From Piromyces finnis (Eukaryota; Neocallimastigomycota; Neocallimastigomycetes; Neocallimastigales; Neocallimastigaceae), in NCBI GenBank assembly GCA_002104945.1, contig MCFH01000036.1, positions 62,001 through 126,000 on the forward strand: 64,000 nucleotides of DNA. The letters are read 5' to 3'. The translations under genes and the position numbers were made by a program. Numbering within the stretch: position 1 is the first letter of the stretch; the number at the start of each line of letters is the position of its first letter. Positions 13,917 through 28,299 of this stretch are shown one piece after another. The notes beneath the pieces are model-generated. The model worked only from the letters and a program-made list of their open reading frames with translations, was not told where the DNA came from and did no database searches.

Positions 13917-15504
13917 TATAAAAATTATTTTCTAATATAAATGTTATATACAATATATATATTTTTTTTATCCAGGAAAAACAATATATTTAATAATATG
14001 TTATAATTTTGCCATTTATATAAATTTATTATTTACTGGGATATGTGTTTATAATAACAAAATATGTTATTATAACTAATATTTATTTAAAAAATAATTT
14101 TATTGATTTAATTAGTTTTAAAAATTTTTAATAAAAATAAGATAGGAAAATTTTATAAAGGTGAATAAAAAAATCAATGAGTTTTTTTTTTTTTTTTTTT
14201 TTTGCAGTTTTCCACTATACTTTGGGAATAGTAAATCTATGAATAAATATGAATAACTATTAGATCATTTTCAATATCGATTTTTTATTATCATCGAGGA
14301 ATGTACAATTTCTTATACTCTCTCAATATATATGAAAATTTATTTTTCTAAAACCATAGAAAAATCAAAATATATATATATATTTATATATATAAAATAG
14401 AATAATATATACAAAAGAAATATAAAAAAAAAAAGTTTAATCATATTTTCTCTTTCTTTTTATTAATATTCTTTGTGAACTCTGATTTATAATAATCATA
14501 ATTATTATAATATAAAGTAAAAAATATATATATATATAAAGTATTTATTCGAAATTTAATTATTGAAATGAATTATTCAAAAACTTTACTTTTTATATAT
14601 TCTTTTTAGCAATTAAAATTAATATTAATTTACTTTATATATTATTTTAATTATATAAGAATTATTTATAAAATTATGATTAGTGATTATTTATTATTAA
14701 TTTTGGTTTTCTTCTCGGTTATTATTCTTCCTATTCTTTTTAGGTAAAAAAAAAAATATATATATATATAAAATAAAATTTAAGTCAAACTTTAAAAGTT
14801 TAAATTCAATAATAAAATAATATATGAAAATATTAAAAAGATGGAATGTTAATAATATTAATTATAATTTTAGTAATATAAAATATATTAAAATTAAAAG
14901 TTTTATGGGAAAAGGGAAATATAATTATTTTGATATTATGATAATATACATAAATCCCCTATTTCTTGATATATTATAGGATGGATGTTCAACATCCATT
15001 TCTACATCTTCTTCAATAAATAAAATTACTATGCTTATTTTAATAATATGAACATTTCAAGCTTCAACAATATGAAATAACTAATTATTGAAATAGTATA
15101 ATAATTAAATATGAAAATTATTATTTTAATTGTCTGTGATTCAAAACAATTTTTTTATATTTGAAAATTATACGTTTATTTAAATAATTAAAAGCTTTAA
15201 TTAAAATAAATATTAATAAAAAAAATATTTTAAATTAATCTATAAGGAAAAATTATTGTAGAGTTGTTTCTTTTTTTTTTTTTTTTAAACTTTTTATGAA
15301 ATTTGTTTTTAATATAAAAATTAAGTTATAATAATTGTAAATATTATGTATATATATATATAACGATGTAATGAAAAATAGAGTTAAAGAATAATAAAAA
15401 AGTATTTAATTAAATAAATTAAAATTATAAATTATATATAAAATTAAAATTAACTGAAATATAATATTTATTGTATTAGATATTGGATTTTGGTGCATCA
15501 ATCA
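13767..15504. other. Intergenic spacer between two minus-strand genes
   Basis: This holds the upstream region of the RICTOR-like gene and the 3' flank of the nucleoporin gene. It includes a poly(A) tract of about 28 at 13887-13914, a T-tract at about 14181-14203 followed by a slightly less AT-rich 40 bp, and several AT dinucleotide runs. Neither tract has convincing flanking direct repeats. No gene was recognised. Confidence 0.5.
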
Positions 15505-18500
15505 TTAATTTCTATTTACTGTGGTTATGAAAGGTATTAAAAAAAAAAAAAAAATATAGATATATATATTAATGATTAAATATTTTTATACATTATAAAC
15601 AAAATATTATTTATATATTTATTTTATACTTACAACGACGCTTTGGTTGTGCAATTTTTCTTCCAGTTGGCATGGCACCTATGTTAAATAATGGAGTATT
15701 ATATACGCCACTATTATTATTATTATTGGTATTGGTATTTGCACTAAATTGGAATGTTGGTGTAGATGTAGCTGTAGTTGAATTATTATTACTACCAAAA
15801 GTAAATGATGAAGATCCACCATTACTACCAAAACTATTACTAGTATTACCAAAATTGAATGATCCACCAGTAGTATTAGTTGATGAATTATTTATGCCAA
15901 ATCCACTGTTATTGTTATTAGAACCAAATGAAGGAGTACTACTATTCATAGCATTATTTCCAAATCCAGAATTATTATTGTTATTATTACCAAAGGTGAA
16001 ACCAGAATTAGTACTGCCATTATTATTATTATTGCTACCAAAAGTGAAACTGGTATTAGTATTGTTATTATTGTTGTTACTGCTACCAAATGTAAAACCT
16101 GTACTAGTATTGGTATTATTATTGTTATTCATATTACCAAAACCTCCGGTATTGTTATTACTACCAAATGATGGTGTAGAGTTATTTCCAAAACCGGTAT
16201 TGTTGTTGTTACCAAAGGATGGTGTAGAATTATTTCCAAAACCAGTATTACCATTGTTATTACCAAAAGATGGTGTTGAATTATTTCCAGTATTACCAAA
16301 GGATGAAGAACCAAATCCATTATTAGAGGTATTATTTCCGAAAGAAGTATTATTACTACTAAATGCTGGAGTCGAAGAAGCATTCATATTATTGCTACCA
16401 AAAGCATTATTATTGGAATTACCAAAGGATGGAGTTGATGCCATTCCAAAGCCTGTGTTTGAGGTGGTAGTAGTTGGTGTTTTATTAAAACCTCCAAAAG
16501 ATGGTGTATTAGAAGTATTCATAGAGTTGTTATTAGAGAAAGAAAATCCGTTATTTTGATTGTTTGAAGTTCCAAAAGAAACAGGTTTAGATGAACCAAT
16601 ATCAGACATAGAATTATTATTATTAGAAGATATACCAAATGAATTATTATTTGTACTATTATTTGTAGTACCAAATCCTGTATTTGTATTTTGATTAGTA
16701 TCCATATTTGAAATACCACCAAATCCAATAGATGGTGGATTAGAAGTAGTTGTTGTACTTGCTTTAAAGCTACCGAAAGTAAATTTTGGTGCTGTTGTAG
16801 TTTCATTAGCAGTAGTTGAAGCAGTATTAACAGCAGTTGATGAAATATTGTTGATAGCTGATGAAGTTGTAACAGGTTTAGAAATACCAAATGATACAGT
16901 AGTATTTGAGGAGACACTTGATACAGTTGTTTTAGATAAACTGCTAAATGTTGTGGTTGAAACACTGGTCAATGGATTTGTTTCATTTTTATTTCCAAAG
17001 GAAAAACTACTTGTAGTTGTTGTAGGGGTTGTAGTAGTAGCAACACTTCCAAAAGTGAATTTTGGAGCTTCAGCTTTAGTAGTAGTAGTTAATTCAGATA
17101 CACTTTGGCCAAAACTAAATGATGGCTTAGTTGTAGTAGATGGAGCAGCAGTAGAATTAGACTTTGCTAAATTAAGAAGATTACTAGTAGTATCTGTTGT
17201 TGATGGGGTTATTGTTGAAGTAGTAGTAGCAGCTGTTGAAGAACCAAAACTAAAGGATGGAGCTGTAGTTGTAGTTGTAGATGTTGTTGAAGAATCAAAG
17301 TTGAAAGTTGTAGTTGTAGTTGTTGATGTAGTTGCAGCTGTAGTTGTAGCTGTTGTAGCTGCAGTTGAAGTTGTAGTTGAAGCTGTAGTAGTTACATTTG
17401 AAGAACCAAAGTTGAAAGATGGAGTAAATGAACTCATTGGAGTAGTAGTAGAAGAAGGTTGGGCTGATAAATTCTTTCCAAAAGAGAACCCTGAAAATCC
17501 AGTAGTACCTGCAGTTGTTGTAGTTGATACAACTGGTTTTTCGGTTTTTGAAGAATCACCAAATTTAATAGATTCTGAAGTAGTATTTGCTTTAGTTGTT
17601 CCAAAAGAAAATGATGGAGCTTTTGAATCAGTTAATGTTTTGTCGTTATCAGAAGAAATTGACGAATTAGTTGGCTTAATGCCAAATGAAAATGTTGGAG
17701 CATCTGTAGTCTTTTCTTTATCAAGAGTTTTATTATTGTCATTAGTTTTATTAACATTAACAAATGAAAATCCAACAGTTGTAGTATCCTTTCTATCTTT
17801 CTTTTCATTTACATTATTACCGAATGTAAATGCTGGCTTACCAGTTGATAAAGATGAATCTTTATTAGAAGTTGGAAGATTAAATTGGAATCCAGTGGAT
17901 GATTTCTCTGATATTGTAGTAGAAAATAAACCCTTCTTTGAAGGAGGTTCATCTGATTTCTCATCATCTTTAGTTTGAGTAAAACCTGATAATGTTTTAT
18001 TTTTTTCTGGTTCTTTATTGTTTTCTGATGATGCCTTTTCTGTTGTTGAAAATAAACCTTTCTTTGAGGAATCCGATTTATTTTCATCCTTTGGTTGTTC
18101 AATAGTTTCTGTTTTTGCAGTTGTTGTAAAGACTGAAGCTGTATTTGTAGAATTATTACCAAAATTGCATGTAAATCCTGTAGAGTTTTCTTTTTTATTA
18201 TCAGTCTTGCCTTCTGATGTATCCTTTTTATTTGAGAATGAAAATGTTGGAGTAGAAGATTTTTTTTCTCCATTTGGTTTATTTTCTTTATCTTTTTCAG
18301 AATTTAATTTCTTTGTTTCCTCTTCAAATGTTGTTATTAAATTAATTGAATCATTAATATTATTACTTTTATTTAAGGAATCTAAGAATGGATTTTCTGG
18401 TAAGTCATTAACTTTTTCAATAATATTAACTTTCTTTTCTTTTTGCATTTGAAGCATTTGAATAACTTTTCTGTCATTTGCTTTATCTCTTTGAGACGAT

Positions 18501-20168
18501 CTTGGAGTTGATAATGGTATACGTCTTGCTGATAATGATGATAATGGTGTTGTAAAAATTTTATCTTCACTAATCTTTTTAGAAGTTGGAGTTGTAGTAA
18601 TGAATAATTTTTGGGGGTCAAACTTTTAATATGTTTGGTAAATAAAAAAATAATACCATTTTAAAAATTATATTTTAATATTATTTAATATACAAATATA
18701 AATATCATTGATTATTATTAATATTAATAAGTTTTTCGATTTTTATAGTGCCCACCCACAAATGAACATTTTGAGTTTTCATTAATTGTTATAAATTTTT
18801 AGATATTTGAAAAAAATAATATATAAATTAAAATTAATAAAATAACTATTTTTAATAAAATATAAAATATTATTATTTTTAAATTCAATCTTACATCATT
18901 GTTAATTTTATTCTCTGCTTTTCTAATTATTAATTTGATTATTCTGCGATGTTTCTTTCCTCTCTTCTTTCTTAAAGGTATAATTTCTGGTTCCGAATCT
19001 GAACTATCAATTAATCCATATTTTCCTTTGTTGGTTTTTCTCTTTTTAGCACTACTTGGCGATTCTAATTTTGATTTTTTTTCATTTAAAGAACTTGCTG
19101 AACTGTTTTCATTATTCATTGATGAAATGTTATCACTCTAAATTATTTCATCAATAATTGTATATTAAATTATTGCGATATTATATTTAATATTATATAA
19201 AAAGCTGTTAATAATGGACTATTTATAAAAACAATTTTTTAGTAAATGAGATTTCTATCCAATATAAAATATACCATTTCAACTTCAGTTTCTTCTAAAG
19301 CATGTTTTGATGAACTGTTAGGAATAGTAACTTGATTTTCAGTATTACACTCGTTGATTAAGTTGAGACTTTGTGAAGTTTCAATTGCTTCATCAACTTT
19401 ACTTATTTCATTTTTATTTATTGCAAATTCTGGAACTAATGGAACAAGAGGTTGATTGGTTGAATTTACAAATTCATTATCTTCTTCATCAGAATTTATT
19501 GCTATATATATTTTAATTAAATAAATTAATTATGACTTTAATAAATTAAAAATTACTAATTAAAACCTACATTTATAAAATGGTGAAAATTGAGAATAAT
19601 GTGTTTGAATTGTATTTGATAATACATAATGTTTTGGGGTTGAAACATCAGGTAAATTTAAATTATTGCTTGATATTTCTTTAACTGAAGGATCTTTAAT
19701 TATATATATAAGTCTTTTATTAATAATAATAAAAAATTAATGAAAATATACATAAAATTAATATTACCTGTAATTTTTTTATAAATATATGGAGATTGAA
19801 AATGAGATGTGAATTGTTGATTTTTAAATGACAATTGACGTTGAATTGCTGAAGAACAGTATGGAATGGCTTTCTTTGGAGGTCCTGTTGTACGTCTTGC
19901 TGGACTATTTTTTTTATTTATTTATTTTATTTTTGTTAAAAAAATATATAAATAATAAATAAAAATTTTTAAATCAATTTTTTAAATAGAAAAAAAATAA
20001 TATTTGAGTAATTAAATTTTTACCCTCGACTATCTTGATTTTGCCTTCTTGATTAATAAAATGAATATTAAATTATATATTAATAACATTATAAATATGT
20101 GTATTTATAGTTATATCTTTATTAGCTTACCTCCATATACCATTAATCTTATCGAAAATGTTGATCAT
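15505..20168 (-). CDS. FG-repeat nucleoporin, nuclear-basket Nup1/Nup153 type
   Basis: The ATG is at 20168 (MINIFDKINGIWRQN), and several short exons (20168-18500) lead into one large exon (18620-15640). The N-terminus can form an amphipathic helix like the membrane-binding helix of yeast Nup1/Nup60. A basic, NLS-like stretch follows (KKRKTNKGKYG, LRKKRGKKHRR, about 19060-18930). The large exon is Ser/Thr/Asn-rich with dozens of FG, FxFG and SFG units (SFSFG, FTFG, FGNN, FGSNNNN), the classic transport-receptor-binding phase. The C-terminus ends NIGAMPTGRKIAQPKRR, resembling the basic RKI...RRR tail of Nup153/POM121-class proteins. A perfect GTAAGT donor follows the CGTCGTT and an ACCACAG acceptor lies at 15519-15521. 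Spliced, the protein ends in LNRN (stop at 15505-15507); unspliced, it ends in CKYKINI (stop near 15611). The FG nucleoporin call is certain; the exact orthologue is uncertain. Confidence 0.85.
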
Positions 20169-20807
20169 TACTATATATAATTTTCTTTTTTATACTTTCA
20201 AATGAATAATCTTAAATAAATGTTTGAGTTATTATAAGTAATGAAATTATATTATTGTTTGTATTTTATGTGAATAAATTATAAGAATTCTGATTGAAAT
20301 ATAAATTTGATTATTTTAATGATAATTTAAAGTTTAAAAAAATAGTTTTATAACTTATTTAATATTCATTTCAATTGAAACGTAAAATAAAAAAAAAACT
20401 TCAACTTTCTTTCTGAATATTTTTTATTACTATTATTCTTTATTATACAATTTATTTATAAAACTTCACACTAACTTATCGATGAAATGAATATATTATA
20501 AATATAAAAAAAAAAACTCTACTGCAAATTTATTGTTTTTTTTTTTTTTTTTTTATTTATTTATTAAATAATATATTAATAATTTATTAATATTAAATAT
20601 TAATATAAATAAATATAAAATAAATTTAAGATCATTGATTTAATTGTATGAAATGTTTTGAATGTAACAAAATGTATACATTATCAAGTTTCTATATATT
20701 AAGGATTATCATCCACTTGAATCAAAGTTTCATGTATATATAATATATTTATTAATGAAACTAAAATTTTTACTCTTCCATTTTTTAAAATATTAAAATA
20801 TAGAAAT

Positions 20808-20844
<37 letters not shown>

Positions 20845-21037
20845 GAAGAAGAAAAATAAAACAATGTTTATATTATATTAAAAATGTTGTTTATATATAA
20901 TGATTTTTAAATTTTTTTTTTGAATGGATCATCCAATTTCAATAAGAGAAATAATTAAAAATTGATTTTAACATTGGCATTACAACTCTGATAAATTTTA
21001 AATTATATTTTAATAATATCGGATATATTAAAAACAT

Positions 21038-21074
<37 letters not shown>

Positions 21075-22718
21075 TGATATAATAAAAAGTCATTTAAAAA
21101 TATTTTTTTTATCTTGTATTAATATTTTATTATTATTATATTCTAATGTTAAAAAGTTATTTTTAAAATTTGTAAAACAAATTTAATAGTAATAACATCT
21201 GTATTAATAAATATTCTAAATTATACATTTTTTTGTCTTTATTTCAAAAACTTAAAAATAAAGAAGATATTGAAAACTTATGAATATATAAAATACCTTT
21301 TTATAAACATTTTTTTTTTTTTTTGTTAATTGGTTTACTAATAAAATATTTTAAATAATACATGATTCATACCTTAAATTTTCATAAATGTTTTTTTATC
21401 TACATCTATATAAGAGAAATATGTTATATATTTATATTATTTTGGTCTGATTTAATAATACATATTTTATTACTTTTTTTTATTATTTAATAAATTATTT
21501 TCCTTTTAAAATAAAACAAAAATGAATTATTATAATTAGAATTAATTAACAATGGTGTAAATGGAAATAAAACAAAGACTCTTAAACTACTTTTACAAAT
21601 AAAAGGATATATAATATATATAATAGTTTAATATTTTTTATCATTATATTTTAATAGATGATAAAATTTAAAAAAAAATATTTCTATATAAATTTTAATT
21701 ATAATAAATTAATTTGAGATATTTATTTTTAATAATTAAAATTGTCATAAAATTTTAGTCTTAACAAATTTTTTATAAAAATTCATATTATAATGTTGAT
21801 GTAAAATAAAAATCTTTTAAAGTTCGTAACAAATTATATCTATATTACTATATTATATTTTTTTAAAAAAAAAAGAAGAAGAAGAAATGAAGAATGCAAT
21901 TTAATACTTATTTATAAAATATCAAATATTTTTATTATAATAGATTGGAAAACATAGAATAACATTTTTACATATTTTATATAATCAAGTAATAATTATA
22001 ATTCATCATATATAATAATGAAATAATGTTATTATTAATGAGACAGCAAGATAATGGTATATTTGTTAAAATAATAAGGGGAAAAAAAGACATTTTTTTT
22101 GTACACTATATAACATTAATTTGAAATTCAATATTTTTTAAATAAATTAATCTTTTAATCAAAAAACTTCTTAACGGGTAAATTAATAATAATAAAAAAC
22201 AATAATAAACTACCTAAATCCTAGAAAATAAAAATAAATTTTTATTTTTATTCAAAAAAAAAAAAAGAAAGAAATATAATCAATTTTCTTTTCTAATAAA
22301 ATATAATGTACATCATATAACATTTAATGAATTAATAACTTAAGAAAGAATAAATGAATTATTTTATTTATTAACAATATTATTAATAATATTAATAAAA
22401 TAATTATTTAGAATATAAAATAAAATAAATATTATTTCAAATGATATATTCTTTATTAATAAACATCTAATTTATTTAACTATATATATATATTACTGAT
22501 TAAATTACATAATATTATATCAACAACTAATATTTTATTAACTAATATTTTATTGTTACTATTGTTATTATTGTTGTTTATACATTTATATAAAAAAAGA
22601 TATAAAAGAAATATAGTTATATTATTGAATTTATATACTTGTCAATTATTTATTTAGAAATATTAAAAACAATAATATTAATACAAATAATAAAATAGAT
22701 GTTTTTAATAAATTCAAT
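20169..22718. other. Divergent intergenic region
   Basis: This 2.5-kb region lies between the nucleoporin and AFF-like genes, which are transcribed away from each other, so both promoters should be here. It contains a T-tract at about 20535-20553, purine-rich GAAAA repeats at 20811-20858, and a 26-bp A-tract at about 21046-21071. I recognised no ORFs or RNA genes. Confidence 0.5.
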
Positions 22719-25700
22719 ATGGATGTAATACAGTCTTCAAGAGGTCAGCAATCATTAGATGAAGGACTCGATAGGACTATCGAAATAATAAGCCAACATT
22801 TAAGACCAAAAACTTCCCCCAACATTGAATATGGTTCATTAATCAATAATACAAATTATATAAATAGAATTAACCAAGATAACAATCATAATATTGCAAA
22901 TTCTCCATTACCAAATAATTTATTAATAAATAATACTGATAACATTATTAATACTATTCAAGAGAGGTATAAAAATATTTGGAATCTATAAATATACTTT
23001 TGTGAAATAATATATTACATTATTATAAGATATTTCAATTCATATTTTCAAAATAATACAATAGTTTTTTGTTTCCTTTTTTATATTTTCTCTAAGTTTT
23101 ACTATATATCAATTTTAATAATATATTAATATATTTTAATTTAATAATTAAAAAACTATAAATATTATATATATATTTAAATAAATGAATAGTGCAAATA
23201 TTAATAATATAGTAAATGTAAGAATGTAATATAAATTTTTAAAAACATTTTTATTAAATTACCTAACAATTTCATGTTTTAATAATTCATAATTTTATTA
23301 TAAATATTTATTAATGATATATTGATAAAATACAAAAAAATTAAAAAAAAAAAAAAAAAAGAAAAAAGAAGAAGAGGAAATGAAAAGTATAATTGATACA
23401 TTAGATGTAAGTCCTAGGAAAATATTAATATAAATAATAATAATAAAAAACTTTTTTACTTTATAATTTTAATCATTTACTTTATTTTTATAAAGATTTT
23501 TAAGCAATCTTGGCCAAAACCATTAAGTCCTCTAAAACCAATAAACCCAAATGATAAGAATTCCTTAATAAAAAATGAGTCACAACCTGATAAAACCAAA
23601 GATAAAATAGAAAAGAATACAGAAAGTAAAACAATTAAAATTGAAAGTCCAGTAAACAAAATAGAAAGTACTAAAAAAGAAAGTCAAAATATAACAAATA
23701 AGGAAGTTAAACCTGAAAATGGTAATACAATTATTTTAAAAAAAATTTTTATATTTTTCATTTAAATTATTCATAATTCTAAATATTATTTCAAAAATAA
23801 TATTTTTAATATTTAATTAAATAATATTAATGATAGATTTATTTGAAGACGCCTCATCAAGGTATATTAGAATTAATATTATATATATTGAAAATTTTAT
23901 AATCAAATATATAAATTGAAATTGTTATTATAATAAATTAATATTAAATAATTTATAAATATTTATTTTAAGTAGCTTATCATCTGTACCGTCATATTCA
24001 TTAACATCTAATAGTGATAGTATAAGTTCAAAGGATTCCAGTAATAAAAATAATAACGATCCTGAGAAAGATTCAAAGTCAAGGTATGCAAAAACAGAAT
24101 TAGAGAGCACTAATAAAAAGAAAAGTTTAACAACATTACTTTCAAAAGAAACGAGAATTAAAAAACGAACAAAATCCATTTCTGACGAAGAAATGTATTC
24201 GGATGAGGATGATGTTAAAAACAATGAATTTAAAAAGAAATTAAAAGAAAAGTCATTAAGAAAAGCAAAAGTCAAAGAGACAACTAAGCAGGAATCATCA
24301 GCTGTTAATGATATTGAAGAAAACGAAATACAAAATTCACAAGAAACAAAAACAATTTCAATGGCATCATACCGTAAAAGATATTCACATGAAAATAATG
24401 ATACAGAAAAAGATACAACAGATTATATTGATTCATCTAAATTCAAACGTAGGAAAAAATTAAATAAAGCAACAGAAGAATCAACAAATAATATATCCAG
24501 TATTTCCAAAGAAAAGAAAATTAAATCTGAAAAAATAATTCATAGTGATAATGAAAACTTATCTAATATTAAAAATATAGATAAATCTAAAGATAAAGAA
24601 AGTATTATGAGTCGTAATAATAGTAACAGTAGTTTAAAGAAAATGAAATCACAAAAAATTGAAAGTAGTTCTAGTTCTAGTTTAATTAAAAAGAAAGTAC
24701 AAAGTATTAAGAAAGCAGATTCTATTAGTGATACGGATGAAGAACCAAAAAGCATAAAAAAGAAAACAAGTATTAGCGCTTACCTTAAACAACAAAATAT
24801 GAAAAAAGAAAATCTAATTAATAATTCTGAAAGTGATAAAGAAGAATTGCAAGAATCAAAGAAACAAAAGCCAATCATTAAAAAGAAGAAAGTTTCAAGT
24901 GATAGTGAAGAGGAAGAGGGATCAATACCATCTAGTAAAATCACTCTTAAACTTGCCAATAAAAAAATTAATGAAGATGAAGACATTTCAGAATCAAAAA
25001 AGAAATCTGGTACATTATTAAATAAAAAAAGTAATTTATTAAATGATGATGAAGAAGACAGCTTAGCATTATCTAAGAAAATTTCAAAAAACAATAAAAG
25101 ATCTAATATATATAGTGATGAAGAAGATAATCTAACACCATCTAAGAAAGTTTCAAAAGGTAGTAAAAGATCTAATGTATATAGTGATGAAGAAGATGAT
25201 TCCTTGCTAAAAAAAAATAATAATAAAAATAGAAGTCGAAAATCAAGTAATTATAGTGATGATGAGTATGATGAATCTGAAGTAAGAACTAAAAAAAAGA
25301 GCAAGCGTATTGGTAAAAAGAGTTATACAAATAGTGATGATGATGAAGATGAAGGTTCTAAATCTATTTCAAAAGAATATAAAAAGAAAATTAAAAATAG
25401 AAAAGAAAAAAATAGTAACGATGAAGGTGAAGAAGAAGTTAAAACAATTTCAAAAGAATACAAAAAGAAAATTCGAGCTAGAAAAGAACAAAATAGTTAT
25501 GAAGAAGATGATGAAGATTCTAAATCTCTTTCAAAGGAATATAATAAGAAAATTAAAAATAGAAAAGAACAAAATAGTGATGATGAAAGTGAACCAGGTG
25601 AATTAGTAGAAAAATTAACTAAGCATAAAAATTCTACTAATAAAACAAGTGCTTCAGTAACTCCTGACGTTGATGGTAACAGTACAAGTTCAAGACTATC

Positions 25701-28266
25701 TACTCTTCGAAAAACTAGGAAAAAGCCAAGCATTAATTATAATTATAGTTCTGATTCAAGTAGTTTAACTGATTCTGATGAACCACTACATGAAAAAAGA
25801 GAAAAAGAAAAGAAAAAGGTTGAGAAACCAAAAGATAGAAGTAAAACAAATTCTGAAAATCATACACCCGAAAAGAAACTTTCAAAACCTTCAGAAAAAG
25901 AAAAAACAAAAATTAGACTTTCCTCTAAATCAAGTGAAGTTGCAACTGTTGACACACCGACACCATCAATTGAAAGCAAATCTAAAAAATTGGATAAATA
26001 CGAAACAAGTTCCGTTGGTAGAAGAAAACGTGCATCTTCCAAAATATCCAATTCATCAGATAGTGAAGAAGGTGAATATGAAATTAGTAAACGTTCAAAG
26101 CTTTCAACTGAAAATGCAACTGAAGAACAGCTTAAACATCGTAGCTCTATTTCACAATCAAAATCAAAAACTGATAAAAAAGATGGTACTAATGATAAAA
26201 AATCATCGATTGCTACTGATTCCAATCGTAATATCCATAGAAAAAGTTCTAGTGGCTATAATAAGACACCTGAAAGCAATACACCTGTAGTTGCTTTAGA
26301 TAAAACTGTAACTGCTAAGTTAATTGTTGAAACTCAACAATCAAACATCACATCATCTCCTCATAGTAGAAGTATGTCTGTAGATCGTAATGATTCATCA
26401 AGTGAACGTATACATGATAAGGATAGAGAAAGAGATAGAGATAGAGACAGAGATAGAGATAGAGATAGAGACAGAGATAGAGATAGAGATAGAGACAGAG
26501 ACAGAGATAGAGACAGAGATAGAGATAGAGATAGAGATAGAGACAGAGAAAGAGACAGGGATAGAGAAAGAGAAAGAGACAGAGAAAGAGACAGGGATAG
26601 AGACAGAGACAGAGATAGAGATAGAGACAGAGATCGTGATAGAGAGAGAGAGAGAGACAGAGAGAGAGAGAGAGATAATAGTAGAAGTCGTAATCGTTAT
26701 TCACGTGAAGACAAAGAAAAGGCTTCAACAAATAGCACTATCAAGAGAACATCATCAGCTGAACGTTTACCAGCAAAAGAAAAGACTCAAAACACTGCTA
26801 TCAACAATTTAACCAATAATACTAGCATCAATACCAATTCAAATACCAATACTAGTAATATAAAAAGTTCTGGTAAAAATGGAGATAGCAAAATTGAAAA
26901 AGCAAATGAATCTCTACCTCTTAATAACAAATCTAATAAGAACAATAATGATTCCGGTATTCCATCTACAACGGATAGTATAAATGCAACTAATATTGAA
27001 CGTACTAAAGAAAAAGATAAAGAACGTGATCGTGATCGTGATAAGGAAAGAGAAAGAGAAAGAGATCGTGATAGAGACCGTGATAGAGATCGTGATAGAG
27101 ATCGCGAAAGAGATAGAGATCGTGAAAGGGATCGTGATAGAGATCGTGACAGAGATAGAGATCGTGATCGTGAAAGAGATAGAGACAGAGATAGATACCG
27201 TGATAGAGATAGAGATCGTGATAGAGAAAGAGACCGTGATCGTGAAAGAGATCGTGATAGAGAAAGAGACCGTGATCGTGAAAGAGATCGTGATAGAGAT
27301 CGTGACAGAGAAAGAGATCGTGACAGGGAAAGAGATAGAGACAGAGATAAGGCTAAAGAGAAAGAAAAGGAAAAAGAAAAAGAAAAGGAGAAAGGAGAAA
27401 CTAGTAACTTTTTATTTATTAATTATTAATATGAGCTTATTAAAAATAATTTTTAAATTTTGTTTCCTAAATTTTAATTTATAAATTAAAATTCTTATAA
27501 TTATTAATATTTATTTTAGGTGAAGATAAAACTAGGAATGATAAAGAGGATACTGAAAAAAATACTAAGAGAAGTAGAAGAAATTCACAGATGACTACAG
27601 ACAACTCATTAAAGAAAGAAAAGATTAGTCTTTCACAATATATGATGAATAGATCATCTCTCCGTTCAGATAGTAATGATAATCTTTCAACTAATGAAAA
27701 TCATGATGATGCTAATCAAGAAAAAAGTAATCAAAATGCACATTCCAAAACATCATCAAAAGATTTATAGTAAGTATAAAATAGAACTTTTAATATTACT
27801 ATTTAAATTATTTTTTAGTATTTAATATTAACTTTTTTTTTTTTAAATTTTCTAGTCGTGCTAGAGGTCAAGATCATAAACATCGTGGAGAACAATTCCA
27901 AAAGAATAAAAATATGAAATTATTTGTTTTGGATTATATTTTAGCATCACTTCTCTTTACAGAAACATATATAGATGTAAAGAAAACTTTATTAATATAT
28001 CATCATTATTTTATTATTTTAATCATAATTAAAATTAATTTTATCTTAATAAATAATATTTATTTTAATTATTTATTCAAATATATATTTTTTAGGGTTT
28101 TTATTATACCGAATTTGAATCAACAAGAAAATTTATTTTCCATTGTGTTGTAATTTCCACAAAAAATGATATGAAATGTTTATCAGCATTATGGTAATTA
28201 TAATAATAGTAAACTATATATACATATTCTAAAAAAAAAAAAATTATGAATTAACCTTTTTATTTT

Positions 28267-28299
<33 letters not shown>

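Noticed and set aside
14181-14240. T23 tract followed by GCAGTTTTCCACTATACTTT as a minus-strand retroposon
   Set aside because: I found no convincing target-site duplication on the far side; only a weak TGAATAAA match.
16848-17978. 376-codon plus-strand frame opposite the nucleoporin
   Set aside because: It is antisense to the FG/Ser/Thr-rich exon. Val/Glu/Leu bias is the complement of Thr/Ser/Phe codons, and there is no independent start context or family match.
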